NCBI GenBank assembly: GCA_028564675.1
Contig: JAOVVO010000019.1
Coordinates: 124,001 to 188,000, forward strand
Source of the DNA: Onchocerca lupi
Lineage: Eukaryota; Nematoda; Chromadorea; Rhabditida; Onchocercidae
Length of the DNA: 64,000 nt
Reading direction: 5' to 3'
Numbering within the stretch: the first letter of the stretch is position 1; each line of letters opens with the position of its first letter. Below are positions 37,256-50,700 of the stretch, one piece after another. Made by a program: the position numbers and the translations under genes. The notes beneath the pieces were generated by a model. The model saw nothing but the letters and a program-made list of their open reading frames with translations. It was not told the DNA's origin and did not search any database.

Positions 37256-38249
37256 TTGCTTGAACTAATGATTAGACATTGTACTTAAATTTAAATTATA
37301 TTCATTCATAAATATCATCTTTCATCCATTTTTATTGCAATTTCAAATCGCGCTCCAATCCGATAATCTTCGAAATCCTAACAATTCAATTTCAGCTAAC
37401 AAATCTAAAAAATATCAAAACACACTTCGAAATTCTTTTCATGAAATATATGAATTTATCATTAAAAAATAATTGATTTTAAAGTGATGCCATCAGCAGT
37501 GTTTATTATTAAACAGACATTGCCGATGGCAATTTCAAAATCATCTGAATAATAAAATTTTAGCAAATAATTGTAACTACTCATATGAAACAAGCATAAA
37601 TCAGCATTGATAAGCTTAACAACAAACAGAAAGAAACTAAGCTGGAAAAATCTGGAATATTTTTGTGCATCAAACTGATTCGGATCAAATAACTGACCTG
37701 AACAAATTATTCTCATTCGGAGAGAATTGATTATTCATAATTTTGTGACGGAAATTAAGTCCAGTTAGCAAAGAAAAGATAGCAAAAAATAGTAATCGAT
37801 AAAACAAGAGAATAATATTTTAATTGGAAATTTGTAATGCAAATGAATAGAAATAATTCATAAATAGTGTATATATACAAAATCTAAATACAGAATACCC
37901 CAGATAATCGAGTATTGATCCGTTGAAACAAAATTGAAAATGTGGAAAACCGATTTGGTAAACAAATCCATTATACACGAAAATTCGAAAATTATTTAAC
38001 ACTCTGAAAAATTTTCCTTTCCTTTTTGCATAGACGAATGCTTTTTTTTGTAGCAAAACCACTATTTCGATGGTTTTTTGAACGCCTTCTTCATGAAAAC
38101 AGAATTGAAAGATAAAGCATGGAAAGTTAGAAAAAAACGAGCCTTGTAAACTAAATGATAATAATAATCAAGTTGGTGTTGACGCTGAAATTACCGATAC
38201 TTTTATTCAAATGAAAATTTTGATTTTCAGCTTTTTTTTTTTTTTTTTC

Positions 38250-38296
38250 ATTGAATTTACCTATACACTTGATCATAATGTATAGGTAAATTCAAT
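38250..38296. other. Perfect 18-bp stem-loop
   Basis: ATTGAATTTACCTATACA (38250-38267) is followed by an 11-nt loop (CTTGATCATAA) and its exact reverse complement TGTATAGGTAAATTCAAT (38279-38296). A T-run on the left and an A-rich segment on the right extend weak pairing. It lies in a gene-free stretch. It could be a small-RNA precursor or a miniature foldback element. Confidence 0.85.
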
Positions 38297-41266
38297 AGAA
38301 ATGAAATCAAAATTTAACACAATTTCTTAGTCTTCAAAAAGCAAAAACTGAGGAAAAACAACTTGTACTGATGATTGCCGCAGTAGTTTATTATTTTATT
38401 TATCAGTTTATTAGTTTATTGTTTATTTTGATTAATTATTTCATTAGTTTATTATCAACTTGTAAAATAATAAATAATAAACTTAAAGTAATAAATAATA
38501 AAATTCTGAAACCATACTTTCTCGATGGTCAAAAATGGATATTTTAGAAAAATGGCTGGACAGAATATGTTCCAAAATAATATCTAGAGCATGTAACAAA
38601 TGAGGAAAAATTACATAAATTTAGTCGCTTAGAAAAAATTGAAACCCGGAAATATTATTAAACTTAGCGTAAGATTACAAAAGTCAGACAAAAAATTAGT
38701 AAAAAGTCATATATTTGTATGCAATAAATGCCAGATTTCAGTGATCGAAATTAACATTTTAATTCTTTGAGAAAAGAAACATATTCAGTTTTTTAAAAAA
38801 GTAGTATTATCAATGAGAATATGGCACTTATCTTTGAAACAGTACGCAACTTGTATACTTGGAACTATTAAAATCAGCAAGATTACAAAGATTACAGCAA
38901 AAAACTTAATAATTAGTGTAACTGAAATTAAATTAAATCCTATTCATGATATGATTAAAGATAAATTAAGTATTCTTTATCAGTACAACTCAGAATCAGT
39001 AACTTTTACAAGAAGGAACAATCAATAAAACGTATGAAATGAATTTTTTGCACTGTTACTTTCAAATAGTAAATAAAGGAAATTATGTTCACATTATCAG
39101 TTCAAAATGCTCGCATTATCGGTTCACAGATCATTTTATTTTTCCTTCAAATCTGCAATCTTAAAATGAAATGAAAAAAATGACAAAGCAATGAATCCCT
39201 CAATAGTTTCAATTATTTTCACAAAAGCAAGAAATTTTATGGGTAAGATAAGTACTTTTAATGTTATAAATAATCTAACATCTGAAAAGTTGTGTCCTTT
39301 ACAACGTATCCAAAGTAACGATGAATGTTGATGAATTTTACCATGGCAAGAATCCAAAATTTTTGCTAAAAACATTTTCAAACTTCAAGATTAGTTTACG
39401 ATTCAAATTCATTTGTAAAAAGAAAGATTCGAGAATTTGGTGTAGCTCTTGAGAAAAAGAAAAAGAAAAAAACCTAAGAAACCACAGATTGCTCAATATA
39501 TTGCCCTACAACTTCTACAAAACTTCATCAGTTGCCAATTGCCCTTATTTTTCGCATTTTAAATGCTTGCAATATTTACTTATTATTGTTAAATAAACGA
39601 CAAACCTATTCTCTAGATACATATATAATTCAAAAATTCGAATTTAATTTATGTAAACGCACTTTTCATTCTTAAAAATAAAATTTGGCTGTTAAAAATT
39701 ATGAAAATTTATCATTTTCAATATACCAGACCTGATCTCCGACAAATTAGAAAAGTTTTTTGTACAACCCATTATTTGACAGCACATGATATCTACAGAT
39801 AAGAGCGGAAGAAACAAATGGCAATGTTGGTCAGGTAAGATTTTAATGGGTTATTTTGTTGAATATCAATTTTATCATAAACCTCTATTTTTTAGAAACG
39901 CAAAATTTTAAATGGTTAACAAATCTGTACCATCGGTTAGTCCATTCTTTAGATTTCGTGAAATCTAACAAATGAAACGCAAAAATCATAATTGCCTTTA
40001 GAAATGAAAATCAGTGAAACTTCTTTGGAGTTGGGAATAGTTTCAACAATTTGTTATTCTCAGTGATGATAAGTGTAAAAAAGAGTAGAGAGTTAAGGTA
40101 TGCTATTTATTTACAAAATACAAATACTACTCAACAGTTATAACATTAAAAGACGAACAAAACAGTAGATAGTATCACTGATATTGAGAAAGTGAATGAT
40201 AACATGAAAGCAGAATAATTTTTACAGGTTTTAAGAGAAAATCGGAAGATATATTTTTTATAACACAAATGAAATGAGAAAAATAAGAATGAGATATTCA
40301 CATTTGACATGTAATTGAAATGATGCAGTCACAATATCGTAAATTTTACAAGAAAAAAACATCAAAACTACTATATTTCAATCCTTTTAACAGAGGAAGA
40401 AAACCAATCTACAAGAATAATATTTAATATCCGCAAATGAACTTTACCCGAGTAAGAGAACTTAGTTTATGATGTCAAACGTTCACTGCACTCTAGCGAT
40501 TCAAAGCAGGATATAGTTATTTTAATAGAATTCAGGATTCTCGCAATAAAAAATTGAAGAAAGGAATGAGAGCAAGTCAAAAAATATATAAATTACGCAA
40601 ACAAACAAAAGCAATCCTAAATGGACTGATACAAATAATAAATCACTAGATCCCAACAAATGTATTTTTATAATAGAATTTTTCTCTTCTTATTTCTTTA
40701 TTTTTTTATTTTCCAGTTCTTGAAAAGAATATATTTTTGGCACAAGGCAGATAATCAAGCAGTACATATAAAATACATACGCCGTTTAAATTCGAAAATT
40801 ATTTGTGAAGCAATTTTTCATCCTCTAAAGATTTTGCTTCGAAACTAGAACTGCAGCCAGAAAAAGTCCAAACCATAAAGAGCTCCAAGCTTTGTTCTTA
40901 AACCTGGTCACCCATAGCAACCTTATTCGTCTGCAATAAAAACTATGAGTTTCAAAATTTAGTTAATAAATTCTTATCATTTTTTGCCTTAGATCAACTA
41001 GAAGAAGTGCACTTTTAAGAGGAAATGTTTCAAATTTATTAGTCTTTTTTTTTTTTTGGCTCGTATTTCCGGGACGTTAGCTTCAATACAATATTAAAAG
41101 ATATCGAAACTATTTCTGTTTCATATGTTTTGATTAAACGGTAATTATTAAAATCAAAAAAAAAAAGATATAACTTTCGGCACAAAAAAGAAATTTTATT
41201 AAATGCTACATTTACAGAAATAATGAACTTTTCATGTTATTTAGGAATGACATATTTCATACTCAT

Positions 41267-43265
41267 TCAATCTAAATAAAGCTGTAAAATGTGGTTATAA
41301 AAAAACTAAAATTGCATTCTATCGATAGTTTATTGAGAAAAATAATTATGACTTTTACATTTACCTGCACAATGCCAATAATCATACCAAAAAGGCCAAT
41401 TGCGGAAGCAAATATTTCAATAATTAAAATTTTTACGAACAAAGCTGGATTTGCGGCATCTGCCAAGGCTGCACCGCTGCCCACAATGCCTGCAATTTAT
41501 TTAAGTTTAAAATTTATATATCAAAAAACTGTGTGAGGATCTTACTAAAATTTCATGAATTAAAACACTATTTACCCAAAAGTTTCATGAGACCACGTCA
41601 AATAAGAATTATAATGAATAATGAAATGCAGTTGCATGTTGAAATACTATGCTACTAAAACCAGCCTATGGACAAGCCACACACGAAATTGCTGAAACCA
41701 ACAGTAAGTCCACCACCGAAAATCATATATCCGCTAGCGATGTTTTTGGATAGCACTACATCTGATGCAATACCTCGATTGAATCCCTATAAATTTAACA
41801 TTTATATTTAAAAATTTTTCCTACGATTGGAGAAAAAATAGACTGAAAAAGCGATGCAAGTGTTGATTGTCAGTACTTCTTTGCAAGAAATAAGAATAAA
41901 GGCTATGCACTGCTATCCTTCAAAATACATGTCTATGCTTAGAAATGGGCATATATATATAATGGCCAATATTTTCAAACTTTAATTACAGTTGAGAAAA
42001 TTTAGTCGGATTCTCAATAATATTATGGAATAAAGCTTACCAACCGCTTTCTATATTGATTTTATTTAATATATCAAATTTAATTTTTTCAACAAATTTT
42101 TTTTAATAGTATTAAAATTGATTTTTAGTCATTGAAAAAATAACGGGGACAGAGGAAAAGGGTACGACGAAGAAGAGCAGCAAGAATAGTAAGTCTTTTA
42201 TATAGGAAATGAAAATAATTCTCCCATAACTTCGGTGTTTGCTCTTTGAGTTCTGAAGTTGAAAGAACTTACACGAATTTTTCCAAGGAATACAAATGCC
42301 ATTATGATACCGAAAATAGCAACGGCTTCACAGAATATGATTGAAACTAAATTTTTAGTTCGAATTCGAGGTGCTTTTACACCGCCACCCAAAATTGATA
42401 CTCCTGTCGTAAATATTCCCCTAAAGAATTTTTTAAAAGACTAAAAAAAGTAAATCCACTTTTGAATGTAAAAGTAAATTCACTTTCACTGGAGATTTCA
42501 AAACATTTATAAATGAACTTTCCAAGTCACTAACAAATACATTTAAATGATCATACCATCCGGCTCCCAAAACAGATAAAGACAAGGAGCATGCGATTCC
42601 CAAACCGGCCCACATGTGTGGTGATGTAGCTGTCAGGAACCAACCGATGTCAAAGCGATGTCCTTGCTCAGTAAACATGAAGTAGAATACTGAAAAATAA
42701 CAGAATGCAAATTCATCATCTTCGATGCACTGAAAATCAGCATGATCTATAAATTAACTCGGTTACTGACATCTAACTTGATCCTTCACTAATTCACTAT
42801 CGAAAAATCTTTCATTTTTTGACAATTTCTAGTTCAACTTTTCAGTCTGATTTTTAATTTCAGTTTTGGTCTTTTCTATCCAACATCTTTTTAGTTGCTT
42901 TTCAGCTCTTGATTGTCTTGTTATTGCAATACAATTTTATTCAAGAATGCGATTTTGGATACAAATTTAAAACTGGCATAATTTTATCAAGTTATACATC
43001 TGAAAAGAATAGTTAAGGTACTGAATCAGAATGAATTAGATTTTATCTATCCATTTTTTGAAAAAACTTGTAAATTTTTTTTTCGTAAATCAATGAGTGC
43101 CAAGAAAAACAGAAAATATAATTTAGTATTTAATTCAGATCACGACTATAAAAGGATTTTTATAATATGGATACCAAAAATGCTGTAAATGAACTTACCG
43201 GTGGTGACGAAAGTGACAGATGCTAATATCAAAACAACATAGAAAGTCTTCAGCATAGCAGACAT
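41267..43265 (-). CDS. vha-4: V-type ATPase 21-kDa proteolipid, c'' subunit, 202 aa
   Basis: Membrane-embedded rotor subunit of the V0 sector that carries protons across endomembranes. Six exons on the minus strand: 43265-43199, 42689-42557, 42420-42273, 41786-41666, 41489-41365, 41281-41267; 609 nt in total. The product has an N-terminal TM helix (TFYVVLILASVTFVTTV), then two pairs of proteolipid helices: WFLTATSPHMWAGLGIA, GGGVKAPRIRTKNLVSII with FCEAVAIFGIIMA holding the proton-binding Glu, FGGGLTVGFSNFVCGL, and SGAALADAANPALFVK with IIEIFASAIGLFGMI holding the second Glu. This is the c'' (ATP6V0B) pattern, with one more N-terminal helix than subunit c. The intron after exon 4 has a GC donor (ATAG|GCTGGT) and a normal GCAG acceptor; only this cut keeps the SIGIVGSG frame. 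The last exon codes only LYLD before the stop. An AATAAA on the minus strand lies about 70 nt beyond. Confidence 0.95.
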
Positions 43266-44748
43266 TGTTGCTTCTGTTTGAGAAGATAGATTAATTCGAT
43301 TGCACGTGCAGGTTACCTGAAAAAATTGTTAATTTTTAACTGGATCGACAATCAGTGTTTAAAAGAAATACATAACAACTAGACAATCTCTACTGACTTT
43401 GCACAAAGCCATTCTAATCGAACTTAGTTGAGAATCCGGATGCAAGGATGGAAATATGTAAATAGCTATTAGATAGATCAATGATAATTCTAATTATAAT
43501 ATGATTTAATTGGGTTCGGGAGACGTCTATTCCAATTCTTCTAGGATTTCCATCCCATGCTAACAAATACCTATTACTTGTTAAATATTAACAAGTTTAA
43601 GAAATGTTAACAGTCTCGTTCACTGCATTTGTTTACTACTCATTCAACTATCAATCCAACTATTGTTCACCCGACAATCTAATCCAACACTGCCCAGCTT
43701 TATAGCGCCTAACAAATTCCATCAATTATTGTTGTCTAAGACGAAAGATCAAGTCTCGAATCCGTTAAATTTTGTCCTGCAGTGAAACATCAGTTTATAC
43801 GTAACATGTTGAACAAAAATGATCAATTTGCATGTAACACGTAGAATAGCTAAAGAACTCGAGATCTTTGATTCGGATCCAGAATTTTTTGTACTTAATT
43901 TTATCCTGTCGAGAAATGAAACGAGTAATGAAGTAACTACTAAATGGAATTCTCGAAAAAGAAGAAATTAATGCCAGCATAACAAATTATTCAGAACTGC
44001 TCTCAGCAACATCCTCCCTCATATTCTATGTTGCTTCACCGGAGCCATTTTTACCGGCTTAACTATATCCGGTAGTTTTCCTTCTGATCCGATAAGTTGC
44101 ATTGAGGCCACCAGCATACATCGTTGCATGCAACAGATGCATATTATACTTTCGGTGATCGGAGTGGTAAGTTAAGGTAAGATTGAGGAGGTCGGGGGGG
44201 GTAATATAGTAATCGAGGAGAGCATATGTTATGGAATTGTCAAGGAAAACTATGTTAGTGGGATGGGAGACATCGGAGGTAATATTGTGATTAAAGATAA
44301 TACCTCCAGTGATAAGAAATGAAATGTAATAATGATCATATCAGAGATTAAAATATTTAATCAGAATAATGTCAAATTGGAAAAAAAATATTTTAGTGCA
44401 AATATTTAACGAGAAAATGAAAAGTAATAATTACTCATTTGCAAATATTATGGTTGTGCTTGCATTGCGTCACTTTATCTAGTCTCTTTTTTTTTTAATT
44501 TAATTTTAATTTAATTCTCGATTAATTTTATTTGATTTGACTAATTAATTAGCGGATAAGAAAGGACTAAATATTTCAGTTGATTTTTTCGAAGAATATT
44601 TAGTTAAGTGAATATAAGGATGGCAAAAAGGTTTATTTGCTTCACAAAATGGAAATGAATGGTTAGTGATGTATTAAAACTTATGAGATTTATTTCCGGA
44701 AAAGTGTGCGAATCAGTTTAGAAGGTCGCCTCAAATTTTATTATCAAT
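43266..44748. promoter_or_regulatory. Shared head-to-head promoter region of vha-4 and snrp-200
   Basis: The two start codons face away from each other across 1.48 kb. On the vha-4 side, a minus-strand acceptor TTTTTTCAG ends at 43317, about 50 nt before the ATG, and a second AAACAG ends 8 nt before it; either may accept a leader. Inside are two palindromes, ACTTGTTAA-ATA-TTAACAAGT at 43576-43596 and GTTGCATGCAAC at 44123-44134, and a short, less AT-rich stretch with three CCGG sites at 44037-44100, followed by a run of eight G near 44193. No TATA box is certain. Confidence 0.5.
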
Positions 44749-47700
44749 ATGGCCGATGAGATAGCCCGTGTACAGCAATATGAGTATCGTCAGGTAGATT
44801 TCATATAGTAATTCTTCATAGCTTGTGAAAATTTAGATTATTTTCGATAATCATAATTCGCAAGTTCTAGTCAGTGTAACTAAAATGATAGCAAAATCCG
44901 ATTATGTTAAATATGTATTATTAAAAAATTACATAAAAGAATTTTCTAATGGTTTTCAAATGCTTGGACATATGCATCAGATATGTATCATTTCAGAACA
45001 GTAATCTTGTGTTACAAGTTGATTTCAACTTCACAGATCGTCGTGGTCGCGATGAACCTACCGGTGAAGTTATGCCGCTCACTAAAGATGTCTTGGCTGG
45101 TGTTAAGATGGGTGATAAATATCAGCGAGCGAAAGCACCCGTAATTGACACTAAGAAGGCAAAAAAGTAACTTGATCTAATTCATAACAAGAAGGAAAAA
45201 TTATTAATAATCACTAAACTGTCTCTTAAATCATCATCTTCTAACAATAAAAAAAGAAAAAGTACTGCCGGTGTTTTTATAGTTAGATTATCGGAAAGCA
45301 CAAGAGCTTGATTCGGAATCACTTTATTATAATATGGTTTTGTTTATGGACTTCATCATTCGTGCTATCCGAAAATTTTCTCATAATTTTCTTAGATTTA
45401 TTTCTTTTCGTTTGTTACCATTTTTAAATTGGTCATATCTTGAATCTTCCATACATCTTCATTTCCAGAAAAAAACGAACTGATGCAGGTGCCACAGGGA
45501 ACAATACGACATCGCACACTCTTCTAGGAGATTCAAACACAGAACTAATGGGTTTATACAAACCAAGAACGCAAGAAACAAGGCAAACTTATGAAGCAAT
45601 ATTAGCCTATATACAAGATGCTATTGGAGATCAGGTAATTTAAACTTGGAAAGTTTAAGTAAAATTTCCAAAAGTTGTTGCGAAATTCAAAATATTTTGA
45701 GGAGTTTTGAAAACAGTTTACATTCACTTATAGTTATTGTTATGCTGCAAATCTGTATTTCTGTGCGATTAAAGTTAAAAACTGTTCCATTTATCTGCTG
45801 AAAAACCATTTTCCTCAGCTACTCTGTTTCTATGCATATGTTACTTGGAAGTTTTCAACTTGAAAATTTTTGGAATAATTTTCTTAGTTATTGATGCCTA
45901 TTTTTATAGTTAAATCATCAAATTTTATTTCTAGCCACGTGATATTTTGTGTGGTGCAGCTGATGAAGTCCTGGCAGTTTTGAAATCAGACAAAATTCGT
46001 GAAAAGGATCGTAAGAAGGAAGTAGAGCTTCTTCTGGGATTGCTAACGGATGAAAGAATCGCTGTGTTAATTAATCTCGCCAAGAAAATAACGGATTTCT
46101 CAGTCGATGACGAGAAAGGAAAATTTGACAATGTGAATTTTCTTACTTATTTAATCATAATAATATTATCGTAAATGAAGGATTTAATCAATTTTTTACA
46201 GCAAGATGAAATAGATGAAACAATCGGTGTGAATGTGCAATTCGATGATTCCGATGAAGAAGCTGAGGGCGATGAAGGCATGGAGGAAGAGGTGAAAGAA
46301 GAAGGATCAGATGGGGAAGATGAAGGTGGAGTTGAAGCTGTTTTTGAAGAAACACTTAAAGCTCGATATGTTGATGAAGATGATGAGGTTTTTTTTTTTT
46401 TAAGTTTTTATCCTGTATTTTTATTTATTTCGTACTGCAAAATCTTTTAAACATCTTCAAATAATTGAGTTCTAATGATTGTTTTATCATTTATTCAAAA
46501 GACTTTTTGATGTATTCTAAAATCGGCCGATAGTATTATAGATTCTAAAAATTTAAGATTAATGATGTTTTCTTCTGTGGTAATGCAAATGAATACTTGC
46601 ATGATTATACGTAGCTCTTTAGAAGGAGGAGGCTTATATGTTTATTCTCGAATATTCCATTTAATCTGTTCAGTAGTTTGCTGCGCATGATCAAATATCT
46701 GTTAAAATCAAAGTTATCAAGCAGAAAGAAAAGAGAAAAAGTAGTTCACAAGAGTATTTTCAAGTAGATGCTCAAGATGTTTCGTTATAGAACGCGACTG
46801 GTGAACGAAAAGGAAATCTTCATGCTCGCGATATAGATGCTCATTGGATTCAGCGGTCACTATCAAAGTTCTACAAAGATCCAATTGTAGCGCAGCAGAA
46901 AGTTAATGAAGTGCTGCAAGTTCTAAAGGTAAACTGCTTTATTTCCGCAGAATTTTGTGTTTGAAACAGTTTGATATCTCTCATAGCTTTTCGGAATCAG
47001 TGTGTCCATTCTCAAATTCATAAACTTTATTTTTAGGAAGCATCTGATGACCGTGATTGCGAGAATCAACTGGTTTTATTGCTTGGTTTCGATCAATTTG
47101 AATTTATAAAGGTGCTTCGCCAGCATCGACAAATGATTTTGTACTGTACTCTCTTAAAACAAGCACAGGAAGGCAAAGAAAGGGAGAATATCGAGAAAGA
47201 AATGCTTAGTCGACCAGAGCTGCATCACATCCTCGCTGAGCTTCATGAGACAGAAAGTGCAGATACAGTGGAGGTAAATGATAGATACTGAATTTGGACT
47301 ACGAAGTTCTGATTTTAAATGAATGAGTCATCAAAAATTCTTCAATTATTTTCGTTATAGGCTGAACGGGAAAAACGTGCTCGGGTGCAACAACAACGCA
47401 GAATAGCTGAAGCTGAAGGGGGTAATGATGAGGGAACAGCAGTAGGGAATTGGTTACAGTCTCGTAAAGTGCTTGATTTGAATGATCTTGCTTTCTCACA
47501 AGGCTCACATCTAATGAGCAATAAAGTATTTTATCTATTTTTCTCTTTGCTTAATTCATCTCTCAACTTCATTTTTTAAAAGTACAGCTCATATTTTCTA
47601 TTTTTTGCGACCATTTTTTAAATATGTTTTACATACGCTGCTTCCATTATTTTCTGAAAAATCAAGAATATCTTTCTAGTATGCAAGACATAAAAAATTT

Positions 47701-50700
47701 GACTTGAAGGCAGTTGATTAGTTAGAAAGTCTGTTTTTGGATGAGGAAATAGTCTATAGTATATAGTGTGAATCTTTTTTTTTTTTTTGAAATTAATAAG
47801 AAGTCATGATTTTTTAAGATTTATCTGTATTGTCTGTCACTAATAATTAAATTTGTCTATGTGAATGATGCGTATATTCGAGTCATCTTATATGTTCTTC
47901 TAATAGGCATCTGTCATATGAATTTGAAATTAGTTTTGTCTTTGAATTCTGAGATTAGTTACATCTTCTAATATATTCTTTTTGTAAATACTATCGGGAG
48001 GGTGAACTATTGTTTGGTGAAGAAAGGTGTGGCTAGGAGTACTAAACTGAATTTCTTTTTTCTAGTAAAAAAGATTGCTCATCACTGAGATAATAAACTC
48101 ATTTGAAATTAATAACTCTGAAAAATATAGTGTATTAATTTGTTTTTTTATTCATCAGACTTTTTTAAAATCTTCGGAATTTACTCTCTATACTTATAGC
48201 GTTGTCATTTGCCAGACGGCTCGTATCGTAAACAGAAGAAAAGTTACGAAGAAGTTCATGTGCCGGCGCTTAAACCAAAGCTATTCGAGGAAAATGAGGT
48301 GAATTTCTCTAAAATATTGAATTTTTCACTTAAATATATTGAGAATGAAAATCAGAATTTTCAGTTAAAAAATATTGTTGTTTTCAATGAAGCATTTCAG
48401 AAACTGGTTGCAATAGCTGATTTGCCAAAATATGCACAGCCAGCTTTCGAAGGATTCAAGACGCTTAATCGGATCCAATCGAGATTATGCGATTCTGCTT
48501 TGAAATCCGATGAACACTTGCTTCTATGTGCACCTACGGTAAGTAATCCTTGAAGAATAAGTGTAATTGTAGAAAAAACGCATCATTTTTGCTTCATCAT
48601 TTATCACTGTATTCGCAAAATAGCTTATCGATTCTTTGAAATCCGCTCAATTATGTAGATGATATATTTCTAAATAAAGTCTTCAGAAAATGGAAAATAA
48701 ACTGTTTATTTTTCAGGGTGCTGGTAAAACTAATGTTGCTTTATTGTGTATTTTGCGCGAGATATCAAAACATATGAATGCTGATGGGAGCATACGGGTA
48801 GACGAATTTAAATGCATCTACATTGCTCCAATGAAATCATTAGTACAGGAAATGGTCGGAAATTTTACAAAACGCTTAGCACCTTATAAAATTACGGTAA
48901 ATTAAAATTGCAATTTTTAAACTTTCAAAGTGAGAATAATTCAAGCTAAAACATCACTCCTTTTTATGAATTAAATGTAATTAGTTTATTTTGCAGTCAT
49001 TTTTAAAATTTGTTTCTTAGGTTGGCGAAATGACAGGTGATCAGCAGATGAACAAAGAGCAATTTATGCAAACTCAAGTGATTGTTTGCACACCTGAAAA
49101 ATATGATATTGTTACACGTAAAGGTAAGTTGAAGCTTAAAAAATTTTGAATTCATAAAAGATCCGAAAATCTGTTAAAATTAAAGCAACTACGAAACACA
49201 ATATTTTATTTTATAACTGTACCCATTACCATGCATTTTCAGGTGGTGAACGCGCTTATAGTCAGCTCGTTGCACTGTTAATTATTGATGAGATTCATCT
49301 TCTGCACGATAGCCGTGGACCAGTATTGGAAGCCATTGTTGTAAGGTAACTCCATTTAAGGCGTTTCAAAAGAAATTTTAGACTGCATACCTGTATCAAG
49401 TTTTAATGTTATTTTCCTAGGCTTTCATTGAAATTTTTAGATTTTATCAAGATTATGTTGATGCTTTCCAGAACTCTACGACAAATGGAACAAAACCATG
49501 AAGAATGTCGTTTGGTTGGACTTTCAGCAACTTTGCCCAATTACCAAGATGTGGGAACATTCCTGCGAGTAAAGCCACAGAATTTATTCTACTTCGATAA
49601 CAGCTTTCGACCTGTTCCGCTTGAACAACAGTATATTGGTATCACAGAAAAGAAAGCATTACGAAGATATCAAGCAATGAATGAAGTCGTTTATGATAAA
49701 GTGATGGAGCATGCTGGAAAGAGCCAGGTTTCTTAATACTTTTATTTTTGCCTTTTGATGAAAATTTTTTTACTATCATATATTATTCTTTCAGTATATT
49801 CATATATTCTTCCAATATTTTTGTCTAACTTATTCCATTTTTTGAAAATATATTTGAACATTTCAGGTTCTAATTTTTGTGCACTCACGGAAAGAAACAG
49901 CGAAAACAGCAAAGGCTATACGTGATGCCTGTCTAGAAAAAGATACTTTAAGTGCATTCATGAGAGAAGGCAGTGCAAGTACTGAAATTCTCCGGAGTGA
50001 AGCATCGCAGGTATTTTCAATTTTCTGTCATAATGTTATTAACTATCTTTTTTTTTGTACTATTAAAAAACATTAAATAGAAAAAATATTGAAGTATTTT
50101 GGTCCGTTATTGTGTTTTTGAGTGATTAATTTCAATATCCATATAGTCTAGGAGATGGAGTTTTATAATACATTTGGAGGGGAAGGAAGGAAGAGAAGAG
50201 GAAAGACCAAGAATTCCTGCTACATTGACTCATTTTCGTTTAATTTTAATCATTTATTATTTCTTTCTTTCTTTTAGGTAGCAAACGCGGATTTGAGAGA
50301 CTTAATTCCTTATGGTTTTGCAATCCATCATGCTGGTATGACTCGTGTTGACCGTACTCTTGTTGAGGATTTGTTCGCTGATCGCCACTTGCAGGTGCAG
50401 ATTTATTTCTAGCTTTTATCTTTTTATGGATAAAAAAATTTTTGTCATTTTATGAATTTTATTAAGCTGCTGCCGTATTTTTCTTTTTTGTTTCTCTTCC
50501 ATTTTTTCCCTAGGGAATTTAATGAATTCTTGAAAAATCGTTTTCTAGGTACTTGTTTCAACTGCTACACTGGCTTGGGGTGTTAACTTGCCGGCCCATA
50601 CTGTGATCATCAAAGGAACACAAATTTATAGTCCAGAAATTGGACGTTGGACTGAATTAGGTGCTTTGGATGTTATGCAGGTATCGTTATAAATTCTTTG

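Larger units (their letters stand above)
36114..41266. other. Gene-poor region between the membrane-protein gene and vha-4
   Basis: No convincing gene on either strand. Visible structure is limited to short repeats: four copies of a core resembling ATTACTTATCCGTA between 36286 and 36384, three copies of GATTCATCGTT-like sequence at 37176-37255, a perfect hairpin at 38250-38296 and AT-only foldback sequence near 38390-38500. Open frames such as 38813-39028 and 39136-39381 have no family features. Confidence 0.5.

Noticed and set aside
38813..39028. 71-codon plus-strand open frame
   Set aside because: Lys/Ile/Asn-rich composition of AT-rich non-coding DNA and no flanking splice logic.
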